A stretch of DNA of 64,000 nucleotides from positions 32,791 to 96,790 of the forward strand of contig JALHQC010000012.1 of the NCBI GenBank assembly GCA_022842165.1, written 5' to 3'. A program made the translations under genes and the position numbers. Source of the DNA: a bacterium (lineage in GTDB: Bacteria; Pseudomonadota; Alphaproteobacteria; Rhizobiales; Aestuariivirgaceae). The notes under the pieces are model-generated. The model did not search any database. It was not told the origin of the DNA and saw only the letters and a program-made list of their open reading frames with translations. Positions 9,975 through 19,081 of this stretch are shown in pieces; the first letter of the stretch is position 1; every line of letters begins with the position of its first letter.

Positions 9975-10008
9975 GCGGGGGCAGACGGGTGGGGCCGTCT
10001 GCCCCCGC
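9975..10008 (+). terminator. 14-bp hairpin terminator; rest of gap 9938-10245
   Basis: A perfect 14-bp stem (GCGGGGGCAGACGG / CCGTCTGCCCCCGC) with a 6-base loop lies 37 bases after the stop of the secreted-protein gene. The following bases (agtcgtttcc) are not a clean T-tract. The remainder of this 308-base gap becomes AT-rich towards 10090-10200 and probably carries the ldtR promoter; I see no gene in it. Confidence 0.7.
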
Positions 10009-10245
10009 AGTCGTTTCCGGAGGGTGCCGATTGCGCACAATTGGCCGAAATTCGGAAAGAGCCTGTTAAGCGCGAAAAATGTGACTCTGTAAACGCTGTA
10101 AGCCGTTCTCCCAAATATCTGATAATCTAAGGATAAATTTACTCAAAGCATTGAGCAGCCTTTAAGCCACCGCCGCGTAATGTGAATGCGATCAGGGGAA
10201 TGGACAAAGAAGCCAGCCCCGCTTCAAGGGTAAGGTGGAACAAAC

Positions 10246-10761
10246 ATGCGTACTGAAGTGATGGGGGCTTTGCGCCCGCAAATAGCCGAAACGCCTCGCA
10301 ATCCGGTCAAGCCGAAATATCTCGAGGCCCTCAATCTGATCGAGCGGTTGCACCGCCGCCTGCTCGACGTCATCAAGGATGATTTCGAGCGCAATGGCGA
10401 GCCGGAAGTGAACCCGGTGCAGGCGCTGCTGCTGTTCAACATCGCCGACAGCGAACTGACGGCGGGCGAACTGAAGACGCGCGGCCACTATCAGGGCTCG
10501 AACGTTTCGTACAATCTGAAGAAGCTGGTGGAAGCGGGTTATGTGCACCACGAACGCTCTTCGACCGACAAGCGCTCGGTGCGCGTGCGCCTGACGCCCA
10601 AGGGCCAGTCGATCCGCAACCGGGTCGACGCGCTCTACAATCGCCAGATGATGGCGGTGGAGCAGGTCGTCGGCCTCAACACCGACGAGCTCGACCGGAT
10701 CAACAAGGCGCTGACCCGTCTGGAGCGCTACTGGACCGACCAGATTCTCTACCGCCTCTGA
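10246..10761 (+). CDS. ldtR: MarR-family winged-helix regulator LdtR
   Basis: The 171-residue cytosolic protein has a central winged helix (VNPVQALLLFNIADSELTAGELKTRGHYQ, then NVSYNLKKLVEAGY for recognition and wing). Its size matches LdtR of Liberibacter and Sinorhizobium. In those bacteria LdtR controls the adjacent L,D-transpeptidase gene and affects cell-wall and osmotic stress tolerance. Here the next gene downstream is an L,D-transpeptidase, which supports the name. Two inverted repeats sharing a TTGCC half-site lie in the gap to that gene and could be its operators. Confidence 0.85.
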   Translation: MRTEVMGALRPQIAETPRNPVKPKYLEALNLIERLHRRLLDVIKDDFERNGEPEVNPVQALLLFNIADSELTAGELKTRGHYQGSNVSYNLKKLVEAGYVHHERSSTDKRSVRVRLTPKGQSIRNRVDALYNRQMMAVEQVVGLNTDELDRINKALTRLERYWTDQILYRL

Positions 10762-10835
10762 GTTTTACCCTGCAAATGGTCTCGGGGCCGTGCTGTGGCT
10801 GAAAAGCCGCAGCGCGGTCCTGAAGTTTATGTGCA

Positions 10836-10851
10836 TTGCCATTTGTGGCAA
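10836..10851. promoter_or_regulatory. Inverted repeat upstream of the L,D-transpeptidase gene
   Basis: TTGCCA at 10836-10841 and TGGCAA at 10846-10851 form a perfect 6-bp inverted repeat with a 4-base spacer. It shares the TTGCC half-site with the second repeat at 10873-10898, making it a candidate LdtR operator. Confidence 0.45.
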
Positions 10852-10872
10852 CTCCATCGCATTCTTGCCTCA

Positions 10873-10898
10873 ATTGCCGCGCTTGTCATGGCGGCAAT
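10873..10898. promoter_or_regulatory. Second inverted repeat upstream of the L,D-transpeptidase gene
   Basis: ATTGCCGC at 10873-10880 and GCGGCAAT at 10891-10898 form a perfect 8-bp inverted repeat with a 10-base spacer. It lies about 100 bp before the L,D-transpeptidase start, on the promoter side. Confidence 0.45.
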
Positions 10899-10999
10899 GT
10901 GGCCGGGTTTTGACGAGTCGTAACCGGGCTGTTAGAAACATTGCCCGGCGGGACACGATCGTGGATCACCGGGTCGAGGCAGATGGAGTGAGGTTGTAG

Positions 11000-12988
11000 A
11001 TGGCTTTGTGGAGTCTTGCGCGTTCTGGCCGGATGCTTCGGACGGTGTCACTCGCGGTTCTCATCGGATTTGGCGCGGGAACGGCCCTGCCTTCGGCCTC
11101 GCATGCGGACAACGAAGACTCGCTCTTCAACATGCTGCGGAAGAAGAAGCAGGCGAGGACTACCGGCGTCACCACCACCCAGCACTCGCAAGGAACCGGC
11201 GGCAAGGCGACGACCGAAACCGGAATCGTCACCGATGGAGCGGTGAGCCCCTTCCTGCTGCCTGACAGCATCGCCAGCATGGAGGCGGTTTCCGCCAAAT
11301 ACGCCCAGATCGTCGCCTCCGGCGGCTGGCCCAAGGTATCGGGCGGCAAGCTGAAGAAGGGCTCCGAGGGCACTGGCGTCCTTGCCCTCAACAAGCGGCT
11401 TCATGCCGAAGGCTATCTGCGTGACGAAGCCGTTGCAGGCGAATATGCACAGGTGTTCACTTCCGCAACGGAAGACGCGCTGCGCCGCTTCCAGCGCAAT
11501 CACGGCCTTGCTGCGACAGGCAGCATGGACGGCCAGACCCTTGCCGCCCTCAACGTGCCGGCCGAGCGCAGGCTCGCCACCATCCGCGCCAATATTCCGC
11601 GCGTCGCCGAATATTCGAAGGACCTGGGCGAGCGCTACATGGTCGTCAACATTCCGGCCCAGCAGATCGAGACGGTGAACGGCGGCCGCGTCTATTCGCG
11701 CCATAACGCCATCGTCGGCCGCCCGTCGCGCCCGACGCCGGTGGTGATGACGCCGCTGACCGTCATCCGCTTCAATCCCTACTGGAATGCGCCGCCGTCG
11801 ATCGTGGAAAAGGACATCGTTCCGCGCATGGCCTCGAAGGGCGCTTCGCGGGTCATGAGCGATATGAACATGAAGATCTTCAAGGGCGTCGGCGGTCCCG
11901 AGATCGATCCCGATTCCGTCAACTGGCGCCGCGCACGGGTGGACGACTATCACTTCCGCCAGGAGCCCGGCGGCAGCAATGCCATGGCGACCGCCAAGAT
12001 CGAGTTCAACAGCCCGCACGGCATCTATCTGCACGACACGCCGGAGCCGGAACTGTTCAATAACTTCCAGCGGCTCTATTCCTCAGGCTGTGTGCGCGTC
12101 GAGAAGGTTGCCACGCTGATCGACTGGATCCTGCAAGGGCAGGACGGCATCAATTCCTCGCGCATCGCCGAACTGGCGGATACCAAGGAACGCCTCGACA
12201 CCACGATCGCCAATGCGCCCCAGCTGCGCGTGGCCTATCTGACGGCATGGCCGACGCGCGATGGCGTGGCGGCCTTCCGGCCCGACGTCTATGAGCTGGA
12301 CCGCACGGACTTCGTGGTCGGCCAGCCATTGCCGGTGGGCGAGACAATGGGCGGCAAGCGCTATGTGCTGAAGCCCATTCCGCGTTCGCAGGAATCGGTC
12401 GACGAGGCGGAAGCCTTCGGCTTCGCCTCGCTGTTCCGCAACCGCAATTCGGACAAGGATAGCCCCTTCAACCGCGACGGCAGGGCAAGCGCGAAGAAGA
12501 AGGACAGCCTGATCAAGCTTCAGACCACGGCGAAAGCCAAGGACAAGGGCAAGAAGAAGGTCGCCGCGCGCAAGGCCAGAAAGCCGTTCTTCGGCAACCT
12601 CGACAATGCGCCGGAAGCCGTGCTGGCCAATGCCAGCGCCGATGATGACGGCAAGACCATCGTCAAGAAGAAGCCGCTGGCCAAGAAGAAGGCTTCAGCC
12701 AAGCCTGATGACAAGACCAAGACCGCCAAGGCCAAGAAGGTCGTGAAGAAGGACGAGGCCGAGGTTGCCGCCAAGAACCCAGCAGGCAAGGATGCACCGG
12801 CCAAGAAGAAGCCGGTGACAGCCGCAAGCGCCAAGGACAAGGCCAAGCCCGCCGTGGCTGCCAAGAAGCCGGCCGCGAAGGATTGCAAGGCCGGAGCTGA
12901 TGGCAAGCTTCCCGCCGGCTGCAAGGCGGCAAGTGCCACCAAGAAGCCCGTCGCGAAGCCCACCGAGAAGGTTACAGCGGCGAACTGA
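11000..12988 (+). CDS. L,D-transpeptidase with peptidoglycan-binding domain and Lys/Ala-rich tail
   Basis: The 662-residue envelope protein has, in order, a signal sequence (about 1-35), a linker, a PG_binding_1 repeat (about 125-190; RFQRNHGLAATGSMDGQTLAALN), a YkuD catalytic domain (about 210-380) and a long Lys/Ala-rich tail (about 490-662). SSGCVRV places the catalytic Cys at about residue 364, with HGIYLHD upstream. The domain order is that of YcbB/LdtD-type enzymes, which make 3-3 cross-links between meso-diaminopimelate residues. GGAGTGAGG precedes ATG 11000. Its control by the adjacent LdtR is known in relatives. The basic tail is unusual for an envelope enzyme. Confidence 0.93.
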   Translation: MALWSLARSGRMLRTVSLAVLIGFGAGTALPSASHADNEDSLFNMLRKKKQARTTGVTTTQHSQGTGGKATTETGIVTDGAVSPFLLPDSIASMEAVSAKYAQIVASGGWPKVSGGKLKKGSEGTGVLALNKRLHAEGYLRDEAVAGEYAQVFTSATEDALRRFQRNHGLAATGSMDGQTLAALNVPAERRLATIRANIPRVAEYSKDLGERYMVVNIPAQQIETVNGGRVYSRHNAIVGRPSRPTPVVMTPLTVIRFNPYWNAPPSIVEKDIVPRMASKGASRVMSDMNMKIFKGVGGPEIDPDSVNWRRARVDDYHFRQEPGGSNAMATAKIEFNSPHGIYLHDTPEPELFNNFQRLYSSGCVRVEKVATLIDWILQGQDGINSSRIAELADTKERLDTTIANAPQLRVAYLTAWPTRDGVAAFRPDVYELDRTDFVVGQPLPVGETMGGKRYVLKPIPRSQESVDEAEAFGFASLFRNRNSDKDSPFNRDGRASAKKKDSLIKLQTTAKAKDKGKKKVAARKARKPFFGNLDNAPEAVLANASADDDGKTIVKKKPLAKKKASAKPDDKTKTAKAKKVVKKDEAEVAAKNPAGKDAPAKKKPVTAASAKDKAKPAVAAKKPAAKDCKAGADGKLPAGCKAASATKKPVAKPTEKVTAAN

Positions 12989-13141
12989 CGTCGTCTCTTC
13001 AGCGGGGCGGTGGTGACGGTTTGAACGCAAGTTCCGCCGTTCTACGTCGCCTGTTGTGTTGCGTGAACGTGTAGCTGGACCCTGTTTCGGCGCGCTGCAA
13101 TGTGCGGCTGAAGATATCGAATGCGGTTGAAGGAACTGACG

Positions 13142-14524
13142 ATGGCGAAGAAATCGGCGAAGAAGGCTGCAAAGCCCGCAAAGGCAAAGTCACGCGCGAA
13201 GGTGGCTGCGAAGGCCAGGAAACCCGCGGCCAAGGCGGCAGGCCCCAAGCTGCTGTTTCCCGGCTTCTTTAGCGATGGGCTGGCGAAGAGCGATGCCAGG
13301 ATCGCCAAAGCGATTGCCAATGAGCTTGGCCGCCAGCAGCACGAGATCGAGCTGATCGCATCCGAAAACATCGTGTCGAAGGCCGTGCTCGAGGCCCAGG
13401 GCTCGGTGATGACCAACAAATATGCGGAGGGCTATCCCGGCCGCCGCTATTATGGCGGCTGCCAGTTTGTCGACGTGTCGGAAACGCTGGCGATCGAGCG
13501 GGCCAGGCAGCTTTTCTCCTGTTCATACGCCAATGTTCAGCCGCACTCCGGCGCCACGGCGAACCAGGCGGTGTTCTTCGCGCTGCTGCAGCCGGGCGAC
13601 ACTTACATGGGCCTCGACCTCGCCTGCGGCGGTCACCTCACGCACGGCTCGCCCGTCAACCAGTCGGGCAAGTGGTTCAAGGTGGCGCCCTACAAGGTGC
13701 GGGAAGACAACCACTTGATCGATTATGACAAGCTGGCCGAGCAAGCCCTTGAAGTAAAACCGAAACTGATTATCGCAGGCGGCTCCGCCTATCCCCGCAT
13801 TCTCGATTTCAAGCGCTTCCGCGAGATCGCCGATTCGGTGGGCGCCTATCTGATGGTCGACATGGCCCACATCGCCGGCCTGGTGGCGGGCGGTGTTCAT
13901 CCCAATCCGCTGGAATATGCCGACGTGGTGACGACGACGACCCACAAGACACTCCGTGGCCCTCGCGGCGGCATGATCCTGAGCCGCAATGACGACCTCG
14001 GCAAGAAATTCAACTCCGCCGTATTCCCCGGCCTGCAGGGCGGGCCGCTGGAACATGTGATCGCCGCCAAGGCGGTGGCCTTCGGCGAGGCGCTGAAACC
14101 CGCCTTCCGGAAGTATGCGAAGGCAGTGGCGGATAATGCCAGGGTTCTGGCGAAGTCGATGCAGGATGGCGGCTGCGATCTCGTCTCCGGCGGCACCGAC
14201 ACGCATCTGATGCTGGTCGACCTCCGCAAGAAGGGCGTGACCGGCAAGGCCGCGGAAGCAGCCCTGGGCCGCGCCTACATCACCTGCAACAAGAACGGCA
14301 TTCCCTTCGATCCGGCACCCTTCACGATCACCAGCGGCATCCGCCTCGGGACGCCGGCGGGCACGACGCGCAGCTTTGGCGCCGCAGAGTTCAGGGAAGT
14401 GGGCGCGCTGATCACCGAAGTGCTGGACGGCCTCGCCGCCAATGGCGAGGAGGGCAATGCCAGGGTCGAGAAGGCCGTGGCGAAGAAGGTGAAGGCGCTG
14501 ACGGCGAAGTTCCCGATCTATTGA
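13142..14524 (+). CDS. glyA: Serine hydroxymethyltransferase with a basic N-terminal extension
   Basis: The PLP enzyme interconverts serine and glycine and supplies 5,10-methylene-tetrahydrofolate. [27 protein letters not shown] and [14 protein letters not shown] (PLP lysine) are the family hallmarks. ATG 13142 follows AAGGA at a 7-base spacing; another start at 13121 is in frame. Before the usual N-terminus ([17 protein letters not shown]) lie about 35 extra residues made almost wholly of Lys, Ala, Arg and Pro, which ordinary GlyA proteins lack. It leads the conserved glyA-nrdR-rib-nusB gene order. Confidence 0.97.
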   Translation: MAKKSAKKAAKPAKAKSRAKVAAKARKPAAKAAGPKLLFPGFFSDGLAKSDARIAKAIANELGRQQHEIELIASENIVSKAVLEAQGSVMTNKYAEGYPGRRYYGGCQFVDVSETLAIERARQLFSCSYANVQPHSGATANQAVFFALLQPGDTYMGLDLACGGHLTHGSPVNQSGKWFKVAPYKVREDNHLIDYDKLAEQALEVKPKLIIAGGSAYPRILDFKRFREIADSVGAYLMVDMAHIAGLVAGGVHPNPLEYADVVTTTTHKTLRGPRGGMILSRNDDLGKKFNSAVFPGLQGGPLEHVIAAKAVAFGEALKPAFRKYAKAVADNARVLAKSMQDGGCDLVSGGTDTHLMLVDLRKKGVTGKAAEAALGRAYITCNKNGIPFDPAPFTITSGIRLGTPAGTTRSFGAAEFREVGALITEVLDGLAANGEEGNARVEKAVAKKVKALTAKFPIY

Positions 14525-14593
14525 CGTCTATCACCTTTATCGGAGGCCCGGTATGAACCGGCCCTTCCTTAAGGCCACGCCCGCCTCCATAAA

Positions 14594-14681
14594 CGTCATC
14601 CCGGCGCAGGCCGGGACCCCGCTTTCTTTCCGTGTCTGTGGCAAGCACCAAAGCTGGGCCCCGGCCTTCGCCGGCGTGACG
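14594..14681. repeat. Intergenic palindromic element between glyA and nrdR
   Basis: CGTCATCCCGGCGCAGGCCG opens the element at 14594 and GGCCTTCGCCGGCGTGACG closes it at 14681 in inverted orientation, about 88 bp apart. This end structure is that of dispersed alphaproteobacterial intergenic palindromes. It could fold as a large stem between glyA and nrdR. Confidence 0.65.
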
Positions 14682-14758
14682 GACAAGAGGAGCACTTGAC
14701 CCGCTCTGCTTTTATCCCCCAGAGATGGTACAGCCCCACCAACCCGAGTCCCTGAAAC

Positions 14759-15238
14759 TTGCGCTGTCCGTTCTGTTCCAACGAAGAAACCCAGGTGAAG
14801 GATTCCCGTCCCACCGAGGATGGCACCGCCATTCGCCGCCGGCGCTATTGTCCGGACTGTTCGGGCCGGTTCACCACCTTCGAGCGGGTGCAGCTGCGCG
14901 AGTTGATGGTGGTGAAGCGCTCGGGCCGGCGCGTGCCGTTCGATCGCGACAAGCTGATGCGCTCGATCCAGGTGGCGCTGCGGAAGCGCCCGGTGGACCC
15001 CGAGCGCGTGGAGCGCATGGTGTCGGGCATCGTGCGGCGGCTGGAGAGCCTGGGCGAAAGCGAGATCCGGTCGGAAACCGTCGGCAAGCTGGTGATGGAG
15101 GCGCTCAAGATGCTTGATGATGTCGCCTATGTGCGCTTTGCCTCCGTCTACAAGAACTTCCGTGAGGCCAAGGATTTCGAGGAACTGCTGGGCGAGCTGA
15201 CCGGCGAGGACGACAACGGCGAATCCGGTGACCGCTGA
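14759..15238 (+). CDS. nrdR: Transcriptional repressor NrdR (ribonucleotide reductase regulator)
   Basis: The 159-residue protein has the N-terminal zinc ribbon ([10 protein letters not shown], then [12 protein letters not shown]) and the ATP-cone domain ([16 protein letters not shown] onward). NrdR senses ATP/dATP and represses ribonucleotide reductase genes. The start must be TTG 14759: an in-frame TGA sits at 14753, and no other start codon precedes the first zinc Cys. It overlaps ribD by 11 bp. Confidence 0.96.
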   Translation: MRCPFCSNEETQVKDSRPTEDGTAIRRRRYCPDCSGRFTTFERVQLRELMVVKRSGRRVPFDRDKLMRSIQVALRKRPVDPERVERMVSGIVRRLESLGESEIRSETVGKLVMEALKMLDDVAYVRFASVYKNFREAKDFEELLGELTGEDDNGESGDR

Positions 15239-16217
15239 CGACCGGCGCTGGATGGACTATGCGCTGCGCCTCGGGCGGCGGGCGCTGGGCACCACCGCCG
15301 AAAACCCCAATGTCGGCTGCGTGATCGTCAAGGACGGCAGGCTGCTGGGCGTCGGCTGGACGCAACCCGGCGGCAGGCCGCATGCCGAGACCGAAGCCCT
15401 CGCCATGGCCGGAGAACAGGCGAGAGAGGCGACCGCCTATGTGACGCTCGAACCCTGCGCACACCACGGGAAAACCGGCCCTTGCGCCGAGGCGCTGGTG
15501 ATGGCCGGGATCGCCCGCGTGGTGACGGCGCTTGAAGACCCGGACCCCCGCGTCTCGGGCGGCGGTCATGCCATTCTCCGCGCGGCGGGAATCGAGGCTT
15601 CAACCGGTCTGGGTGCCGATGAGGCCCGCCGCGATCTTGCGGGCTTCCTCACGCGGATCACGAAGAAGCGGCCCTATGTGATTCTAAAGATGGCGGTTTC
15701 CGCTGATGACAAGATTTCCTCCCGCGTCGGGGAGGCGACCGCCATCACCGGGCCGGAAGCCAACCGCCGTGTGCATCTGCTGCGCGCCCAATGCGATGCG
15801 ATCCTCGTCGGGATGGGCACAGTGCGCACCGACGATCCGATGCTCACCTGCCGCCTTCCCGGCCTCGAACACCGCTCGCCGCGCCCCTTCGTGCTGGGGC
15901 ATGGCCGCCTCTCGCCCATCAAGAGGCTGTCGGTGCGCGGTGCCGAAGTGGTGCGCGGCCTCGAGCCGATGACCGGCATCAACCGCCTGCTGGTGGAAGG
16001 GGGTGCGCGGGTGGCGCGGCATTTCCTCGATCTCGGGCTGGTGGATGAGTTCCATCTGTTCCGGTCGCCGAAGGCACTGGGGCCCCAGGGTGTGGACGCC
16101 GTGTTCGAAATGCCGCTCGAACAGGCATTGCAGCCATTCCGCCTCCGCGAGGAAGAAAGACTTGGGAGCGATGTGCTGAGGGTCTATGAGAACGCCTCCA
16201 ACTCACCCTCACCCTGA
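15228..16217 (+). CDS. ribD: Bifunctional riboflavin deaminase/reductase RibD, shortened reductase half
   Basis: This enzyme performs the second and third steps of riboflavin synthesis: pyrimidine deamination, then NADPH-dependent side-chain reduction. The N-terminal half has the zinc deaminase motifs HAETEAL and [15 protein letters not shown]. The reductase half keeps [15 protein letters not shown] and [19 protein letters not shown]. Only about 28 residues separate VLGH from [10 protein letters not shown], some 35-40 fewer than I expect, so the whole protein is 329 instead of about 365 residues. It starts at GTG 15228 inside nrdR. Its last codons (NSPSP, stop) fall in a dispersed repeat. Confidence 0.93.
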   Translation: MTADDRRWMDYALRLGRRALGTTAENPNVGCVIVKDGRLLGVGWTQPGGRPHAETEALAMAGEQAREATAYVTLEPCAHHGKTGPCAEALVMAGIARVVTALEDPDPRVSGGGHAILRAAGIEASTGLGADEARRDLAGFLTRITKKRPYVILKMAVSADDKISSRVGEATAITGPEANRRVHLLRAQCDAILVGMGTVRTDDPMLTCRLPGLEHRSPRPFVLGHGRLSPIKRLSVRGAEVVRGLEPMTGINRLLVEGGARVARHFLDLGLVDEFHLFRSPKALGPQGVDAVFEMPLEQALQPFRLREEERLGSDVLRVYENASNSPSP

Positions 16218-16302
16218 GGTGCCCGGCTACAAGCCGGGCTTCGAAGGGTGACCAGCGGAAGCATATGCTTCGAGGCGCGTTCCGCGCACCTCAGCATGAG
16301 GT
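16209..16302. repeat. Two palindromic repeat units covering the ribD stop codon
   Basis: The first unit (16209-16250) pairs ACCCTGAGGTGCCCGGCT with AGCCGGGCTTCGAAGGGT. The second (about 16265-16302) has the same outer pattern reversed: ATGCTTCGAGGCGCG, TTC loop, then CGCGCACCTCAGCATGAGG. A related unit occurs at 62048-62088. It fills the ribD-ribE gap and supplies the end of ribD. Confidence 0.7.
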
Positions 16303-16312
16303 ACACTGAACA

Positions 16313-16906
16313 ATGTTCACCGGCATCATCACCGATATCGGCACCGTTCGCGCCGTGGCAAAGACGGGCGATACGCGCTTCGAGATCGGCACCGGCTATG
16401 ACGTCTCGGGGATCGACATGGGCGCGTCGATCGCCTGCAATGGCTGCTGCCTGACGGTGATCGAGAAGGGCAAGGAGTGGTTCGCGATCGAGGCTTCGGC
16501 CGAGACACTGTCCAAAACCACGCTTGGCGACTGGCGGGAGGGCACGCGGATCAATCTCGAGCGGGCGCTGAAGATCGGCGATGAATTGGGGGGCCATATC
16601 GTTTCGGGCCATGTCGATGGCGTGGGCGAGGTCATCGCCATCACGCCCGAGGGTGACTCCAAGCGTTTCAATTTCAGGGTGCCGCACGATATTGCCCGAT
16701 TCATCGCGCAGAAGGGGTCGGTCGCCATCGACGGAACGTCTCTCACCGTCAATGAAGTCGAAGGCGACACCTTCGGCGTCAATATCATTCCTCACACGCA
16801 GACCGTCACCACATGGGGCGGAATGCGGGTGGGGCAGGCCGTCAACATTGAAATCGACATGCTGGCGCGCTATGTGGCGCGCCTTACAGAGTACAAGCCG
16901 ACATGA
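16313..16906 (+). CDS. ribE: Riboflavin synthase, alpha subunit
   Basis: The 197-residue protein consists of two lumazine-binding beta-barrel repeats. The N-terminal [12 protein letters not shown] and the internal [15 protein letters not shown] are diagnostic. It dismutates two 6,7-dimethyl-8-ribityllumazine molecules to riboflavin, working with lumazine synthase encoded by the next gene. Its stop overlaps the ribH start by four bases (ATGA). The gene is called ribC in some genomes. Confidence 0.97.
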   Translation: MFTGIITDIGTVRAVAKTGDTRFEIGTGYDVSGIDMGASIACNGCCLTVIEKGKEWFAIEASAETLSKTTLGDWREGTRINLERALKIGDELGGHIVSGHVDGVGEVIAITPEGDSKRFNFRVPHDIARFIAQKGSVAIDGTSLTVNEVEGDTFGVNIIPHTQTVTTWGGMRVGQAVNIEIDMLARYVARLTEYKPT

Positions 16907-17406
16907 AAATCGAAAAGCAGGCGGCCCCCGCCGAAATCACCAAGGCCCATATCCTGATTCTTGAAGCGCGCTTCTATGGCGAGCTGTGCGATGCGCTGTG
17001 CGCCGGCGCCATTGCCGCGATCGAGCGGGCAGGGGCGACGTGGGAGCGGATGTCGGTTCCGGGCGCGCTGGAAATTCCGGGCGCCATCGCCATGGCGCAT
17101 GAAACCGGCATCTATCATGGCTATGTGGCGCTGGGCTGCGTGCTGCGGGGCGAGACGACGCATTATGACATCGTGGCGAATGAAAGCTCGCGCGGCATCA
17201 TGGACCTGACGCTGGAAGGCCTGTGCATCGGCAACGGCATCCTCACCTGCGAGAACGAGGCGCAGGCCTGGGCACGTGCCAAGGTCGAGGAGTTGGACAA
17301 GGGCGGTGGTGCTGCCGAAGCAGCCTTGAGCATGATCCGCTTCCAGCGGCTGATGGGCCGCATTGCCGCCGAGGCGGGCCAATCCGATGCCAAGGCCTCG
17401 CCGTGA
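16903..17406 (+). CDS. ribH: 6,7-dimethyl-8-ribityllumazine synthase
   Basis: The 167-residue subunit joins 5-amino-6-ribitylaminouracil with dihydroxybutanone phosphate. [13 protein letters not shown] and the catalytic-site stretch [20 protein letters not shown] (His in THYD) are conserved, as is [11 protein letters not shown]. It is coupled to ribE upstream (ATGA) and nusB downstream (GTGA), so ribD to nusB probably form one transcript. Confidence 0.97.
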   Translation: MKIEKQAAPAEITKAHILILEARFYGELCDALCAGAIAAIERAGATWERMSVPGALEIPGAIAMAHETGIYHGYVALGCVLRGETTHYDIVANESSRGIMDLTLEGLCIGNGILTCENEAQAWARAKVEELDKGGGAAEAALSMIRFQRLMGRIAAEAGQSDAKASP

Positions 17407-17876
17407 GCGAGAAACGCCGGGGAAAGCCCGTGGAACGCGCCGCCGCACGGCTTGGCGCGGTGCAGGCACTCTATCAGATGGATCTCTCCGGCAGCGATGT
17501 GGGCGAGACGCTGGCGCAGTTCTCGTCGCGCGCGGCGGGCGAGAATTTCGACGACGGCGATTGCGGCGAGGCTGACTACAAGCACTTGCGCGAAGTGGTC
17601 GACGGCGTGGTGCGCGAGCAGAAGACGATCGACCCGCAGGTCGACCAGCTGCTCGACAAGACCTGGCCGCTGCACCGGCTCGATTCGACCGTGCGCGCCA
17701 TCCTGCGCGCTGCCGCCTATGAACTGATGTTCATGGCGCGTGTGCCGGCGCGCGTGGCGATCAGCGAATATGTCGACGTGGCGGATGCCTTCTTTGGCGA
17801 GGACGAGCCGCGCTTCGTCAACGGCGTGCTGGACCGGCTGGCGCGGCTGCGGCGGCCTGAGGAATTCAAGGCGTGA
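17403..17876 (+). CDS. nusB: Transcription antitermination factor NusB
   Basis: The 157-residue all-helical RNA-binding protein acts with NusE (S10) at boxA in rRNA operon antitermination. [20 protein letters not shown] and the closing [11 protein letters not shown] are typical. GTG 17403 overlaps the ribH stop and gives the normal length. The longer open frame from 17223 lies inside ribH and is not part of the protein. Confidence 0.95.
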   Translation: MSEKRRGKPVERAAARLGAVQALYQMDLSGSDVGETLAQFSSRAAGENFDDGDCGEADYKHLREVVDGVVREQKTIDPQVDQLLDKTWPLHRLDSTVRAILRAAAYELMFMARVPARVAISEYVDVADAFFGEDEPRFVNGVLDRLARLRRPEEFKA

Positions 17877-19075
17877 CGGCCGCGGCGGCATTCGACGATG
17901 CGAGGGCGCGCAAGAACGCGGTGATCCTGGCGATTGCGCAGGCCTTGTATGGCGCGGTGACGACGGCGGTGGTGGTGACGGCGGGCCTTGTGGGCTCGCA
18001 ACTGGCATCCGGCCCCGAATGGGCGACACTGCCGATGTCGATGATGATTATCGGCACCGCGACGATGACTTTTCCGATCTCGCTGATGATGAAGCGCGTG
18101 GGCCGCCGCGCCGGCTTTGTCTCCTGCGCGCTTGCCGGCGTGGCGGGCGGGCTCGTCGGCGCCTATGCCATCTTCGGCCGCAGCTTCGGGCTGTTTCTGG
18201 TGGGCTGTTTCCTGATCGGCATCTATCAGGCCTCGGCTTCCTACTACCGCTTCGCGGCGGCGGACACCGCCAGCCCCGCCTTCCGGCCCAAGGCGATTTC
18301 CTGGGTGATGACGGGTGGCATCGCTGCCGCACTTTTCGGCACGCTGATGGTGATGACGACAGTCGATCTCTTCGCGCCCATTACCTTTGCCGGCACCTGG
18401 TTTGCCATGGCGCTGCTGGCGCTGGTGGGGGCGGGCATTCTTCTCGCCGTCGATATTCCGTACAAGGAGGAAATCGGCAAGGCCACGGGCCGGCCGCTTG
18501 GCGTCATCGCGCGGCAGCCGCGCTATATTGTGGCCGCCGTCACCGCCATGCTGGCCTATGGCATCATGGTTCTGGTGATGACGGCAACGCCCGTCGCCAT
18601 GCTGGGCTGCGGCTTTACGGTGCAGGATTCGAGCTGGGTCATCCAGTGGCATGCGCTTGCCATGTTCGTGCCGAGCTTCTTCACCGGCAGCCTGATCACC
18701 CGGTTCGGCGCCGAGCGCATTTCGGCAATCGGCATGGTGCTGCTGGTCGGCGCGGCAGTGGCGGGGCTGATGGGCATCCGCTTCGAGAATTTTGCCGTGG
18801 GCCTGATCCTGCTGGGGCTTGGCTGGAACTTCGGCTTCATCGGCGGCACGACGCTGCTGACCACGACCTATGAGGCCGCCGAGCGCAACAAGGCCCAAGG
18901 GCTGAACGATCTGCTGGTCTTCGGCACCACGGCGATCGCCTCGCTGGGCGCTGGCAAGCTGCTGGCCTGGTTCGGCTGGGACGCCGTCAACTACGCCGTG
19001 TTCCCGATGGTCGTGGTGGCGCTGGCGATGATCGGCTGGCTGGCCACCCACAAGGGCAGCCGCCAGGCCGCGTGA
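17873..19075 (+). CDS. MFS transporter
   Basis: The 400-residue protein has about 12 membrane helices and the loop between helices 2 and 3 shows MKRVGRRAGF, a loose form of the MFS motif A. It starts at GTG 17873, overlapping the nusB stop (GTGA), so it is co-translated with the riboflavin genes. That position might point to a flavin or folate-related substrate, but this is inference only. It ends six bases before the stop of the convergent RTX protease gene. Confidence 0.88.
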   Translation: MTAAAAFDDARARKNAVILAIAQALYGAVTTAVVVTAGLVGSQLASGPEWATLPMSMMIIGTATMTFPISLMMKRVGRRAGFVSCALAGVAGGLVGAYAIFGRSFGLFLVGCFLIGIYQASASYYRFAAADTASPAFRPKAISWVMTGGIAAALFGTLMVMTTVDLFAPITFAGTWFAMALLALVGAGILLAVDIPYKEEIGKATGRPLGVIARQPRYIVAAVTAMLAYGIMVLVMTATPVAMLGCGFTVQDSSWVIQWHALAMFVPSFFTGSLITRFGAERISAIGMVLLVGAAVAGLMGIRFENFAVGLILLGLGWNFGFIGGTTLLTTTYEAAERNKAQGLNDLLVFGTTAIASLGAGKLLAWFGWDAVNYAVFPMVVVALAMIGWLATHKGSRQAA

Positions 19076-19081
19076 GCGGCT

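Noticed and set aside
12520..12963. Hydrophobic-looking minus-strand frame opposite the transpeptidase tail
   Set aside because: The Leu/Ala/Phe run is just the complement of the Lys codons (AAG to CTT).
17223..17402. Longer nusB start at 17223
   Set aside because: The extra 60 codons lie inside ribH in another frame; GTG 17403 gives the normal NusB length.
17717..19051. 444-codon minus-strand frame opposite nusB and the MFS gene
   Set aside because: Spans two real genes and has antisense composition.
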